From positions 9,385,001 to 9,449,000 of the forward strand of contig NC_083509.1 of assembly GCF_032362555.1 (NCBI RefSeq): a stretch of 64,000 nt of DNA, given 5' to 3'. Below the pieces are notes generated by a model. It made no database searches. It was not told where the DNA came from and saw nothing but the letters and a program-made list of their open reading frames with translations. This document shows, in pieces, positions 1 through 11,879 of the stretch; the stretch's first letter is position 1, and each line of letters starts with the position of its first letter. Source of the DNA: Amyelois transitella (lineage: Eukaryota; Arthropoda; Insecta; Lepidoptera; Pyralidae). A program made the translations under genes and the position numbers.

Positions 1-654
1 TTTATATGCTTACTAAAATAAAAAAATCTTTAATTTCAATAGTTAGTCAGAATAAATGCCTTTTAATTCTTTGAACGTAAGTAATGTCAATAAAATATAG
101 TTTTTAGGTTTTTCTTAAATTCATGAGACCCAACATTACAAATTTTTCTTCAATTTCCATAACCTTACACCACTTTAATAACTTAACCCAAAATGGCTAA
201 ACTTAGGACACAATAAATAAAAAAGTTTTTTTGGAATTGATGTTATGTTTTATCAAAAAGTAAATTCTATTTTATTTAACTACATTTACTTCTACATTTA
301 TTATTTCTTATTAACATACTTTCTTATATTAATGACATAATAACAGCAGTCTGAAATACAATAACAGAATCTTATTTCTATAATAAATAGTAGACCTTTG
401 TTACATGTATTACTTACATGCTATCATCTTGCATTGCGATGCATCATCTTTATTTCTGCAATGATAAAAAAATATTTTGTCATTTTAGCAATAATACAGA
501 ATAAATAGTGTCTTCGAAAAAAATACCATACAAATCTGTATTGTAATTTTTTCTTCGTTCTTTATTTTTTTCTAAATAACTAAACATAGTTTAAAAGTCT
601 ACTAGACACTGAAACAATATAGGTACTCACTAAACATATATTCATGCCACCTTC
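1..654. other. AT-rich spacer, no gene seen
   Basis: AT-rich sequence with frequent stops in all frames. I see no exon, RNA gene or recognisable repeat in it. Confidence 0.6.
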
Positions 655-815
655 CCGTTATCGGATAACTAGCTGTACCCAAGACATCCCTCCCGTGGAA
701 TATCCGGGTAACGTACCGCATGTATTATTCCAGGTTATATTTTACCCGTGTAAAAATTGCTACAAAAAAAGTAGTTAAAAGTAGTTTTTGCGTGAAAGAG
801 CAACAAACACACACA
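655..815 (-). mobile_element. Decayed LINE tail (RTE-like)
   Basis: The run containing 'agctgtacccaagac', 'cgtggaatatccgggta' and 'gtattattccaggttat' resembles the very common insect repeat read as 'agctgtacccgcgacttcgtccgcgtgg', usually assigned to RTE-type LINE 3' regions. It ends in a CA microsatellite near 810-822. The assignment is from memory of the motif and the orientation is inferred. No coding capacity remains. Confidence 0.45.
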
Positions 816-1113
816 CACATCTTTAAAAATTTTCTTCTTCTTAGTTTGATCAGTGGAAACATAGAACCCTTGTTATTTTTGATACGTCAGTCTGTCCACT
901 TCACCCGTATGGTAATGAACAGTGCGGGCGAAAGATAATTATAATGAGACAATTCAGTTAAAAAAAAAAGAAATGCAACAAAATCCTTCGTGCGCGATGA
1001 CTCTTACTAGGCTTTTTTTTATAATAATGAAAGGTTTTATCCCATGTGTGTGTGTTCCGATGAGTGAACTGTTCAAATGTAACAGTTGTTATAAAAATAT
1101 ATACAATAAACGT

Positions 1114-1258
1114 AAAAAAAGGAGTTATCCCCAGGCTATCACATTGAAATTGATTGGAAAAATTTGCTTATCTCTCTTCATCAAGAACATAAAAAAAGGA
1201 GTTACCCCAGGCTAAATTGAAATAAATTGATTGTAAAAATTTGCTTATCTCTCTTCAT
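1114..1258 (+). repeat. Two-copy tandem duplication (68-nt units, period 77)
   Basis: The segments 1114-1181 and 1191-1258 are near copies. Both begin with A7 then 'ggagtta', share 'ccccaggcta', 'ttgaaat' and 'aaatttgcttatctctcttc', and end in 'cat'. A short spacer separates them. It looks like a local tandem duplication that has since diverged slightly. Confidence 0.8.
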
Positions 1259-2325
1259 GAAGTGAAATGATTGGGTGAGAATAATTATTTGTTCAAGTTC
1301 AAGTGTGTTAACGATATAAATATGTAAATGTAAGTCCAGTCCTCCAATTCATAATCCTGGGGTTAGTGCCGGTTGACGCCTCACCTCTGGAGAGGAGAAC
1401 AGACCCGTCTGTGACCATAACCTAGGCGAGGGTGGGTCGCATAACTAGCTTGAATGATTCAAGTTTGTTGCACATACAGTTCCTCGTAGAAGGATCCCAA
1501 TTGTTGTCACGGTAGAACTGCTTTGGTGGACTGACTATGTGATATGTTCCATTCTTCTATAGCCCTATATGAGGTGCTAGGAAAAAGGAGTACTGGAAAC
1601 TTCTAAGTGCTTGGAAATAAGGCTTAATACATATCCCAAGTAATATTATACACGCGAAAGTTAGTTTGTTTATTTTTACGTCTACACGGATTATCTGCTG
1701 AACCAATTTTTAAATTTCGCATTTTTTAAAGTCTGGAGAAAGATAGAGAACAATTGATCCCGGTAATAACTATAGTTTCCGTGAGATTTGCGATAAATCT
1801 GTATTCTTTTGTAGATAGCGCTAAATTCGCGGGCGAAGTTGCGATTAAAAGCTTGTATCTTATAAATTTTTTGTTATGGGTAAAGGTATAGTATAATTAT
1901 TTAGTATCAGGTAATATTCTACTCGAGTCTAATTTTATTTTGGTGTGACCAACAGAACCTTTTAAAAACTGGTATTGAATAAAAAGGCCCTACTCATAGG
2001 TAAGGTCTTGGTATATTCAAAAAACCTTGTCATAAAACGAGGTTGTTAAAATAAGTACCTACTCTGAAATCAAATTATGCAAGATTCACTATCAAGCTGC
2101 TGGATAAGAAAGCTTGGAATTTGTTGCTTCGTTAGAACCTGTGAACAGAAAATATGGTAAATCACATTTTAATAATATCAGTGAAAAACTGCGTAGTTAA
2201 CTAAACAACATGCATAGAATTTGCAATCGTAGATATTTACATATGACATTATTATTATTTTTTTTATGCACGCATGACAAAATCATAAGTTCACGACAGT
2301 CTAGAAAAAACAAGCAATACCTATA
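1259..2325. other. Spacer with a LINE-tail remnant at about 1655-1865
   Basis: No gene seen. The stretch from 1655 ('cgcgaaagttagtttgtt') to about 1865 ('gcgctaaattcgcgggcgaag', then 'aaaagcttgtat') matches the layout of a remnant at 28,040-28,330: 'ctgaaccaa', then 'aaagtctg', 'gcgctaaattcg', 'gcgaag'. Both are probably decayed copies of one LINE 3' end. The GC-richer part at 1360-1450 is not recognised. Confidence 0.45.
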
Positions 2326-2455
2326 CTTATGATTACCCTACCCATCATTAAAATAAAATCTATTTTCTTCTCTTATTTAAAACAACCGTTCTACAATTAA
2401 ACTTATTTTAAAAAATAAGTTTAGTAGGGTAATCATAAGATTACCCTACCCATCA
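2326..2455. repeat. Fold-back element with perfect 16-bp terminal inverted repeats
   Basis: CTTATGATTACCCTAC at 2326-2341 is repeated in perfect inverse at 2424-2439, enclosing 82 bp. A direct copy of part of the left arm and its next bases follows at once at 2440-2455 (attaccctacccatca). An inner palindrome (aaacttatttt / aaaataagttt) lies near 2399-2421. It is MITE-sized and has no coding capacity. Confidence 0.75.
2355..2413 (+). repeat. Core repeat, copy 1
   Basis: About 54 bp beginning 'aaaatctattttcttctctt' recurs almost exactly at 3403-3457. This copy lies inside the fold-back at 2326-2439. Confidence 0.8.
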
Positions 2456-3064
2456 GTTCCTCTGCCTGTCCCCTTGGAAGACAAAATGTATTACGCGTTA
2501 GAAAGAGCTGAGACAGCGGACTAACGGCAAAAGTTATATCATCTTACTTATGTGACATAGGTAATGTGATATTGATGATTTTTAGAAAAGAGATACATAA
2601 AGCTTTGGATAGGACACATGCTTCCATGCCATCCATGGAAACAGACTTTTATTTTCTAGGGACGCGGATGATACTAACATATAAAATAAGGTGAACAACA
2701 TTTTTAACATTCTGAATGTAGCGGTACAAAAACCTATAACATAAATAAAATAAAGAAATAAAAAACAAAATGTACTGAATCTTCAAACAAAAACAACTCT
2801 AAGTAGGTACAATAACTTTCAATCTTACTTTAAAAGTATGATAGAACAAGGCGTCTATTATATCGTAGTGTATTATTGTTCATACAATTAAAAAAACATA
2901 TTAACCAAATTTTACTGACTGACTGAGTTACACCTTTAGTAGTAGTAGTTCAAAAAATAATTTTGGTTTACACGTTTAACGCCAGAATTTCAGACAAAAT
3001 AGAGTTTAAATATTTTGTCGGATACCGTACACGATGCCCTCGGCGTACAAAGAAAATGTACACA
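2456..3064. other. AT-rich spacer, nothing recognised
   Basis: No exon-like or repeat sequence that I can name. Short ORFs only. Confidence 0.55.
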
Positions 3065-3345
3065 TCATAAAAATCTTTCATAAACCATTAATATTTCTCC
3101 ATTCATGAAAGAAGTACCTTCAGTTATAAAACAGTAGAGGAAATGTACGTCGCAAAAATTACACAGCAAACTCCATAGCCTTTTTCTTGCACCTCGTTCT
3201 TGACACTCGGCGGCTATGAAACGCCCGCAATAGCCGCTGTCACACGCACAAGAGTATAGCCTTACTAATCTTGTGCAGTGGCCAGCAGCTGCTTTGGGCT
3301 TCATTTCGTCTTCCAGCCTCTTCCAAGTTTGATGGTGTTGACTGG
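3065..3345 (-). CDS. Unrecognised cysteine-rich ORF (doubtful)
   Basis: On the minus strand an open frame runs from a possible splice acceptor (cacag, exon start 3345) through an ATG at 3304 to a stop near 3065. The part from the ATG is 79 residues. Its first two thirds are GC-richer than the flanks and contain several cysteines, with the pattern SCACDSGYCG followed by AAECQERGARKR, which includes a dibasic site. A possible donor (attagtaagg) at 3265 would make 3266-3345 an 80-nt exon instead. I recognise no family and see no promoter or partner exon. It may be chance. Confidence 0.15.
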
Positions 3346-3402
3346 CTGTGACGAGGGTAAACTAATTCGAAACTATTCTCTGTGTGTTACGGTTTAAGAT
3401 TT

Positions 3403-3457
3403 AAAATCTATTTTCTTTTCTTATTTAAAACAACCGTTCTACAATTAAACTTATTTT
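3403..3457 (+). repeat. Core repeat, copy 2
   Basis: This repeats the fold-back core at 2355 with about one mismatch in 54 bp, but without the inverted arms. It lies about 1,048 bp from copy 1 in the same orientation. Confidence 0.8.
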
Positions 3458-5430
3458 TTTTTTCATTATAAACATCAACATCTTTAACTGCCAGTAATTG
3501 TTATCCATGAAAATGTCAGTGAGCGTGATTAACAAATTCACACAGAGAATAACTTTCAAAGTTAAAACTAACGAAAAATAGAGTACAAAGCAAGAAGATA
3601 CACTAAAAATATATAAAATAAATTTTAAATGAGAATTTAAATTACAACAAAAGCCATAAATATTTTTACAAAAGTAACAAACTGAAACCATAAAGTATCA
3701 TAACACTAACAATACATTAACAAAAATTGCCTCACGGGGTCCTTTACCTAAAATGAAATTTAAGCATCTATATTATAGTGTATTTAGTGTCACCCGTAAG
3801 GACGGATGGAGTAAAAAATGTAGAGTATCGGGTGGCACGGAAGCCTTGCTGGTGTGGCGCGGAAACCATACTACCGGCTTATGTTAATGCATTACAACAT
3901 ATGATACTTATGCCTCGCTGATGCTACTAATTTTAAAAAAGAATAGATTATTAGCTAAACGTCAAAATATTGTAATCATCTAAACTTTTAAAAAATAAGG
4001 ACTCGTTTACATAGGTATTTAGGTTTTTCATTCCTTTTATTTAAGCCATCGTCTGCCTGCCTCATCCATTTTATTTTATTTAACTGTGCTAAGCATGTTA
4101 GTTTTGTGTGGTTTTGCCATTCACTTTACGCGCTCTATGTAATATAATTTTGAATATGACATATCAATAGAATTATTTTACCAATCGTTGGATATTGCAT
4201 AATCGAAATTACTGTTTATAAATGAAAAAAGTAAATAAAAAAATAAGTCAGTTTGGTGGCTATGACAAAAAAGGTCGGGTTTAAAAATATATATTTTTTC
4301 TCTTTGTGTTTTTTTGCATATATTTTGGATTTTCATTTATGCCAGTAGAAAGTTAAGACCTCATTTCCGCTAGGTCTTTATTTTATTCTGCCGTCAAATA
4401 TAAAGGGGCATTTCTGGAAAAGAGAGAGCTGTTCATTGCTCTATCAGAAATAATGAATCTATACCACAGTTATTTTGGTTGATTGGTTTATAAATATTGA
4501 TAATATTTTCCAAATAATAAAAAAGTTAATTTGCCTTGATGCAAAATCAACAATAAAGGATATTTGAATGAGCCTTGAATAATTATCGAATTATTTTGCT
4601 TTTCTTTTTCGTCAATAGAATTTTCCACTTATTGAAGATCCTTGTTTAACAAAGGTGAAAATGTGAACAGGTGATACCACAATACCACGGTTTTTTTTGA
4701 TTATCTAAAAAATATTTTTTTTAAAAGAAGTCCCAGTATTAAAAAAAATCTAAAGTTACTGTCGCCCCGATAAATTTGATTTCACACTTATTAAAATTAA
4801 ATCTCAATCTAAAATAATTTCACAAAACAAAATCATACTCACTTGAACACAAAAACAAAACACGAAAAATAAAGTCCTCAAAAGGCACTATGGCTGGACG
4901 ACCAAAGTATTTAGTATTAAAAAAGAAACTGTCATTTGTACGTGCTTGCCCGTGGTATGCCGGGGCGAGAATGATGCTCGAAGCCTGCCAGTGGAACACA
5001 ACCTGTCACGGATCTGTCCCGTCACCACCCCTAATTTCCTTGTGGTACAAGCGGAGAGCGGAGGCGGTTTTAGCTTTTTATCGACTAGCTTGCTAAACTA
5101 ACTTTCTCTTATGAGAAAAGTATTGAGAATTGCATAACTATTAATGAAATTGACGTGTGAATTCAAATAAATAGAAGTGTCAGTTTGTTATATAACTATG
5201 TATGTTATTTTTTGTAAAATTAGACAACTTTTTTTACATTTTCAGCGTTAAAATATTGATAAAAGTTAAATGATTTTTACTAGGAAATTTCAATTCAAAG
5301 AAATTAAGGCCATAGTAAGATTCACGACGATTTCGCAAACAAATCTATTTTTCGGTTTATCAGGAATAATAAAACTCCTTTTAATTATTAATGTTCATGA
5401 AAACTCATTAATTTAAAAAATGCAGTCAAA
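3458..5430. other. Spacer, no gene supported
   Basis: Mostly AT-rich. A short GC-richer patch at about 4,940-5,070 gives a 68-residue ORF starting at 4,890 (MAGRPKYLVLKKK...). It has no recognisable domain and no splice context, so I do not call it a gene. Confidence 0.5.
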
Positions 5431-5437
5431 AGAAGAA

Positions 5438-5530
5438 TATAAATACATAAATCGTTGATAACCAACACTTGGACCACACTTTTACGTAACCTCCAGTTAA
5501 GCTTACCGTCTGTCACACGAGTCCTTATCA
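5438..5530 (+). promoter_or_regulatory. Possible TATA promoter and short first exon
   Basis: TATAAATA stands at 5438-5445. About 90 bp further on, a strong donor (gtaagtat) begins at 5531, so a leader exon of roughly 60 nt (about 5468-5530) could be made. A pyrimidine-rich acceptor (tttctatttttag) and a start codon follow at 6646. These signals are consistent with a first exon, but no downstream coding exon was recognised. Confidence 0.25.
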
Positions 5531-6044
5531 GTAAGTATATAATTCAGTTACTTAGCCTTTTTCTACATTTTTTAAAACAAGCAGGAAGCAAAATAGTGGT
5601 ATTTGTTAATGGTTTTTAGAATTATTTTAGGTTCTTCAACATAGTTGTCTGTTATTCTTAATAAATAAATATTTAAGAGCAATCTGACCTTTCCTCTACT
5701 TTTTTTATCTGACGGTTCCTCTACTTTTTTTATCAAAGACCCATAAATTAATCTAGTCTAGATGAGCAAAATCTGCTAAAAGATTTGCCCTATACTCCAT
5801 GCTCTTCTTCGGGTACCAGAAGTGAAATTACAGTTTCATAAGCATTTGCTCGCTAACTTCATACGAGATGAATTTTAAATTAAATTGTGAATATTTTAAG
5901 TTCTGTGTGACCTATCGAGACGAGACCTCCGCCAGTACTTAAGTTAAACTACTCGTATTATCGATTGAGTTAATTTGTCTTTGAAAAGTTAACGGCAGAT
6001 TTGTAGTATTCTAAATTACCTATACATATAATTATATCCTTTGT

Positions 6045-6175
6045 AGATAGTGTAGGGTAGATAGTGTCTTGAAAAGACTGATCCATATAGAATGCCAAGT
6101 TGAGCTATGTGGCTTAATAATGGAATTTTGATTCAAATGGAAATAGTTCGCTAGCCCATCGCTCGTACTAATGAT
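6045..6175 (-). mobile_element. SINE-A fragment
   Basis: Contains 'gtcttgaaaagactgat', 'gattcaaat' and 'gctagcccatcgct', which are landmarks of the minus-strand SINE-A copies in this window. It is diverged and lacks both ends. Confidence 0.7.
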
Positions 6176-6645
6176 TGACTATTACACCTTTTTTTTTAAT
6201 TCAGATTTATTATTATATTTTATACAATGCAGAATCCAATTTTTGATTTCATACGCAGACTTAGAAAAAACACAAAACAAACTCCAAAACATTCATTCGT
6301 AAATGCTTATGAACAGGCATATTGCCAGTTTTATTTCATTAATCAATATGCAATATCTGTATATTTTAACTAAATAGGTATAAACGTAACGGCGTGCGAG
6401 GACAGGAAGCCCTAGGAAGGAGGTCGGCGCCTCCCTCTTTACAGGATTACGAATAAACCGCGCCACAAAGATTTAAACCGACTGTTCGTGCCCATTGTAG
6501 CACGATAATGATTTAATTATTTTCATTTAATTTTATAAAATAAAACCATAGAAGTATGCAAGTGTTTGAAGTCATTAAGTTATATAGGTACACTTTTTAG
6601 TTAGTGATAGGTACTTTTGAAAATAAATCTTATTTCTATTTTTAG

Positions 6646-6660
6646 GATGCCGAGAAAATG
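6646..6660 (+). CDS. Possible 15-nt exon with a start codon (MPRK)
   Basis: Acceptor 'tttttag', then gATGCCGAGAAAATG, then donor 'gtatgtat'. If real, it begins a protein with MPRK and ends in phase 2. A tiny start exon followed by a long intron is common in insect genes. It is supported only by the splice-like signals and the upstream TATA/donor pair; no next exon was found. Confidence 0.2.
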
Positions 6661-7849
6661 GTATGTATCTATGCATGTGATTCTAATTTCAGATTGAACA
6701 GGTATCAGTTAATCAAAAAAATGTCACAGTTAAAATCGCACGCTAAATTTGCTTTGATTGCGTGCTTAAGCACATTTAAATGTTACATAAATAATCCTTA
6801 TAAAAACATTTTATGTATTTAAAAGCCACCAATTCTTCCAGTATTTCCAATTTCTCCAAATACTTGAATCGCACGACAATCATACCATTGTGACAGGAAA
6901 GATCTTACATAGAAAAATCGTGACGTGGGTAAATGTAATCGCGCACCCTACTGCAGCGAAATTGAGTGTTCAGTGGCATATAGGTAAGTAAGAGTAAGTT
7001 AAGTAGGTAGTAGTAGTAAATCACTTGGATGAAAAAAAACTATTAAATTGTATTATTTTTGTTCTGAAAGCCAAAAGTAAAAGAAAAAAAACACTTTATA
7101 GTGTTTTTTTATAAGCCAGATGATCCTTTGTTTTTATACAGAAAATTTTATAACATCGATTAGCCGTGAAAACGTAACAGACAGATATACATATTTTGTA
7201 TAAATTAATTTAAAATGAATTTAATTTTAGAAATGTAACCCCTTTTTTGTAGTCGGGTAACAAAAGTTAAGTCTAAGCGACCCGATCCGGCGCGATCCCT
7301 TACGCCCGGCCGGCGGTGTCGGATCACCGGACACGATTCGAAGGGCTTCTTCTAATCTATTACCAGCTGCTTTTTTTATTATTCGGATCTAATGATCTAT
7401 CAAATAGTTGAAATGAATATAGGTCTTTTCCGGAGGGGTATGCAGGCAGAGGCGTTCCATTTGCCACGATACCCTAAAATTTCTTTGTTTTCCAATAAAT
7501 GCGGGATGCATTTGTTTCTACCTTATCCCGATCCTACTAATATTAAAAATGTAAAATTTTGAAAGGAAATGTGGACTAGTGGATGGTTTTTTACTTTGTG
7601 TGTGTTGCACTTTCACTTTAAATCTACTTAACGAAATTTCGATTTAAAAATTTTTGTCCCGTAATTCCCACGAGAGTGAAGTCCTTGGACGCAGCTAGTT
7701 AATCAATAATATCAAATCACGCTTCTCATTTAAAATTAATTGGAAGGCCTACACGTAAGTACCTTGATCAAGATTCGAAGTAATAGAAAACAGATGGAAT
7801 GGTCGTTATAAAAAGTTCCGGGAACTCAAGAAATTGAATAAAAATTAAC
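6661..7849. other. Spacer with small repeat remnants
   Basis: It holds a short A/T hairpin (acac-tttata-gtgt) near 7092-7105. A LINE-B scrap lies at about 7430-7485 (ggaggggtatgcaggcag...ttgccacgat). A LINE-tail remnant lies at about 7530-7700, running from 'cctactaatattaaaaatg' to 'cgcagctagtt'. No gene seen. Confidence 0.5.
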
Positions 7850-8025
7850 TATTACGTCCCTATTCCTTACGGGGTAGATTAAGAAGTCATAAAACATGAA
7901 GGCCACGTTTAGCTGGATGAGACTAAGAGATAGTCACAGGTTGCTACACTTTTAACTAAATAATGAATCCCAAGTTTATAAGCCTTTCCCTTAATTGGCT
8001 TTATAATCCTCGCGAAAAGAGAAGC
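7850..8025 (-). mobile_element. SINE-A copy, diverged
   Basis: Landmarks in order: 'ttacggggtaga', 'ggccacgtttagct', 'gtcacaggttgct', 'aatcccaagtttataagcct', 'cccttaattggc'. The order matches the minus-strand SINE-A consensus, with substitutions. Confidence 0.75.
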
Positions 8026-8277
8026 AAACACTATATAAGTATCATTGTGTGTAAAGTACTTCTACCTACTTGTTATTAAGCTGAATCTAACTTACAGCTG
8101 ATGCGAATGACGTTATTGTAAAGTTTGTTTTAGGCTATAGACCATGATATTCAGATTTCAATCATTGTTAAATTTCATGCGGTTTTCATTAATTTAGATT
8201 TGACTGAAGTAAACAATCAATTACAAATTAAGGTATTTAAAAATAAAAACATAAACGAAGCGACTATTCCACCTTAT

Positions 8278-8400
8278 ATGAGAATGAATTTCGATTCCAT
8301 CATGGAGTCATACAGATGAATATGGCCTTTCAGTCTCATCAAGACTCTATTTACCCCGCATGGAATATCATGTTTATATTCCTATGTATAAATGTATGTT
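8278..8400 (+). mobile_element. SINE-A fragment
   Basis: Contains 'tttcgattccatcatgg', 'atggcctttcagtctcatc', 'aagactc' and 'taccccgcatgga', the 3' half of SINE-A in plus orientation. It ends in a degenerate tail. Confidence 0.65.
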
Positions 8401-8454
8401 AAAGTACTACAAACTAATAAGTAATTATAACATCTGAAATTATAATAAGATCTT

Positions 8455-9085
8455 GCCGTCGGTGTGAACGCCGCCCGCTCCGCCAGCGAGCTATAAATAA
8501 ATCGACCTTCAGATTAAAAATAGACGCCGATCCCTCCCGAGCGAGGTCGGGAAACTGGGTCACTGGGACCCTCTGTCCCTGTCGCGCATCGATATATTCC
8601 TATGAGAGACAAGGACAGAGGGAGAGCCTGCAGCGCCCGTGACGTAGCGGGGCTCGTTCATTGAATTTTCAGGCTCAAGCGAAACGTTTACCGGTGGTGC
8701 ATTGAGTACGTCTTTATGTTTTAATCATTGCGTCGGTATAACTTTTAGTTAACATTATTTTAAGTGTTATTTTAACACGATTAAAACTATAACTTGGAAG
8801 ATTATTGCAATGTTTGTTTTTGTAACATTTGGGAGATATAATTTTTTTAAGAGCTTTTTTTTTAAAACCTTTCTACTACCAGCACCTATTGTTTTAATTT
8901 GTACATTAATAAAATGATAGGAAAAAAAAAACATGTTTCTGAAATTTATCGAGATATAGTTTATTGTTAAACCTAGGTTAACTGTGATGACGTCAAAAGC
9001 GGGTGTGGCAGAAATCTATGACGTCACAGGAGAGCTCTGACGTCAAGCGAGCCCCTCCCGGCCCCTCCCTCGGGCTCCGCATACG
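8455..9085. promoter_or_regulatory. CpG-rich islet with three CRE palindromes
   Basis: The sequence rises sharply in GC and CpG. Perfect TGACGTCA sites lie at 8988-8995, 9019-9026 and 9038-9045. A TATA-like 'ctataaataaatcg' lies near 8490. A hairpin with 15-nt arms (8569-8583 with 8608-8622, one G-U pair) sits inside. It could be a promoter or enhancer, but no transcript start can be fixed. Confidence 0.4.
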
Positions 9086-11560
9086 AATTGCTTCCACAGT
9101 TTTATGGATATTGTTTCTTTGTGGTATTTGCAGATCATGGGACCCTCAAAGAAATACAAGAAAACATATGCTTTTTAGTTAATTTTTTTTTTTTTTTTAC
9201 AAAGTATGCAAAAGCAAACCCCAGGTCACGATGCGTAGTGGCGGAGGATGCAACTTGGAATGCGCAAGTACCTATATATTTTGTGAATGCAAAAAAGTTA
9301 AAACAAAATAGGAAGACATATTTTCTATGGCAAACCGTTCCGCAATGTCAGTAACTTGAATTTAAAACAACAAATTAAATAGCTAAAGGACAAAACGTCG
9401 AGCAATTTAGTTCAAAATATTTGTTAACCACCATTATGACTTGCCCAAGAATTCGTTGATTTTAAAAATACTGTTAAAATTTTGAAAATGCTGCAATGCA
9501 GTTTGTTACCGCTTCTTCTGCACTGACGCTTTGGAAGCGGCATTAAACTTAGTTGTGAAACCAAAAGATAAAACAATTTTTTTAACCAAAAGATATTATG
9601 ACAATTTTAGTGATATTAAAAATAAAAGCTTTGGATTTGAATACTTAATTATTATTTTCCTCGAATTTTTATTGAATATTCTGATTACTATCAATAAAGA
9701 CATTTTAACAAATCAAATATGACCTAAATAGCAAATCTTAAAGACAGCGACTAATGGCAAAATCAACTAATTAATATTTTTATGTGCTTTTATTGAACAA
9801 GAAAATCTTCTCTAATTTCAAGGTCTCAAAGTTAATCGTAAATGCTTTTTTTCTGCATGTAAGGTATCAGTTTATGTTATCGTTTACGAGCTCCCACTTC
9901 CAGCAAGGAATATCTTAATCATATCATAAGCACAAGGCTAGGAGTAATTTAAGTATAATTTTTATTTCGACATCACTCTTAGAGTATCCACGTTATTTTA
10001 AATAATATGTCACCAAATGTTGTGGCATTAATAAGTGATGTTCCGAATGTCCCAAAATATGGATAAAAATGTTTGATTTCGTTTCAATAGGGCAAAACCG
10101 TGTGGCCTTGAAATTCTCAAGGCTATATACAAAGGAAGTCACTCTAGAAGGTTCTATACAGAAAATGATTTCAAGGTTAAAATTACCAGCCCAATTAATA
10201 TTTTTTTATAAGTATATAGGAGGAAAGCTATGAAATTATTAAACGATGTTTTTGTTTGCGTTACAAATTCATAATAATATATACGATTTATGTAAGAGTT
10301 AGTACTTATAAAGAAAATTCAAGTTTAATGTTAGAATTGTATCATTATAACTATTATTATTTACTATTATTATATATTATTATTTGAATGAAATATACAT
10401 TTTTAATTTAGGTACCTAAGAAGTTCTAACAGGTAGATACCGCACGGCTGCAGAAACTTGACAGTGTATCTTAGAGTTCAGTGAGCACCTGGGAGCGGAT
10501 TGCCCGAGATTTCCAAGGGAATGGGGAAACTGGGGTATTAGGAATTACCAATAAGTGACATTTGAAATTTTTAATGTGCCCTCCAATCTTTTCAAAACTG
10601 TTTGGCCCTGTCTATGTCGCAATGGATATAGACGTGATTTTATCTATGTAGATGGAATTTTTTCTGCAGATTATTAAATTATTACATTTTTATTATATAC
10701 ATTTTAATCAACATATATTGACTGCTGGTAAAATTTGGAAGGACATTAAATTCTGACTTTGTTTGAAATTGTTACCGGAATTGAATTAATTATTTCGAAA
10801 TAGATAACAACATTATATAGTTTAATTGGACCAAAATTATTTTTTTTGCCACAATAGTTAACTTCCAGTCTCTTCGAACTATTCGTTCTGTATACCCCAT
10901 TAGGAATAAAGTCGTGATACATATGTACGTATATAAATGCTATGATTAAGACTAACCATGGCACCTATTGCATAGGCAGGGTAACATTAGCGATACAAGT
11001 GAGCCTGCGTATAGCAAGGACGAACCCTGGGATCGATTCTCATCCCACCGTACATGGGGACTGATCGATAATTACATATAAATAAAGAAATTTTCCAACC
11101 TAGATGATATATATTATTGCATTCAAAATTTTTAATTATTTTTTAAACTTATTTTAAATTGGTAAACGGAAATCCTATTATATTTTAAATTGATAACTTA
11201 GAGATAGTTGAGACATGAGTCTTTGCCTATCCCGTCAGAAAAGAGGCGAGATTTTATGAATAATGAAATTTTAATATGTTATTGTTTTAATAAGTATTTG
11301 TAAAGTTTGCATGAATGTGGTTTTTAGGTAAAGTTAATATTTGATAAATGAATATTTTTGCGTAATGGACAGCTTTTACTACGCTACTACCGAAACCGTG
11401 ACTTAAACCATTATTTCTATGTAAAATTTTGGAAAACATTTCTTCTCTTTTTTATTATTTTTTAATGAAATTATTGCTTTTATTTTTAAATAAAATATGA
11501 ATGATATTTTTAAATATTATAGGTGACTAAATTCGTGATTTAAAAAAAAAAGGTTTTACG
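9086..11560. other. Spacer, AT-rich, small repeat scraps
   Basis: No gene supported. It holds a SINE-A 3' scrap at about 10,590-10,645 ('tttggccctgtctatg', 'atatagacgtgatttt') and a LINE-B 3' scrap at about 11,215-11,262 ('gaggcgagattttatg'). An unrecognised GC-richer piece at about 10,970-11,055 includes 'gaaccctgggatcgattct'. Confidence 0.5.
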
Positions 11561-11579
11561 AAACGTGTAAAAGTGTCCG

Positions 11580-11710
11580 CAAGCTGTGTGGGCGGTTTGT
11601 ATTGTAAGGAATCCCCGCGTAGGCGAGTCTACGAAGCTACGAGCTACGAGACGGCGCGTAGGCGTTACGCCGCAGCGCTCGTAGCCTGCACGTGCTACGA
11701 CTAACTAAAA
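11580..11710. repeat. CTACGA-rich palindromic patch
   Basis: CTACGA and its complement recur several times. GCTACGAG at 11643-11650 pairs with CTCGTAGC at 11678-11685 across a GC-rich loop. A looser CTACGA patch recurs at 19,585-19,690. I see no coding sense. Confidence 0.6.
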
Positions 11711-11879
11711 GTAAAGCTTCTGAATTAATGTAAATTAATTGAAAGTGCGATAAAAAAATAAATTTCCCTACCCATATTTAAAATGCCCATTACTTACCTA
11801 AGCTGCCTCCAGCCAAAAGTTCATCATCCAAAAAAACTAAAAATCAACAAAAAAAATCGCATCATATTTCAACAACTGA

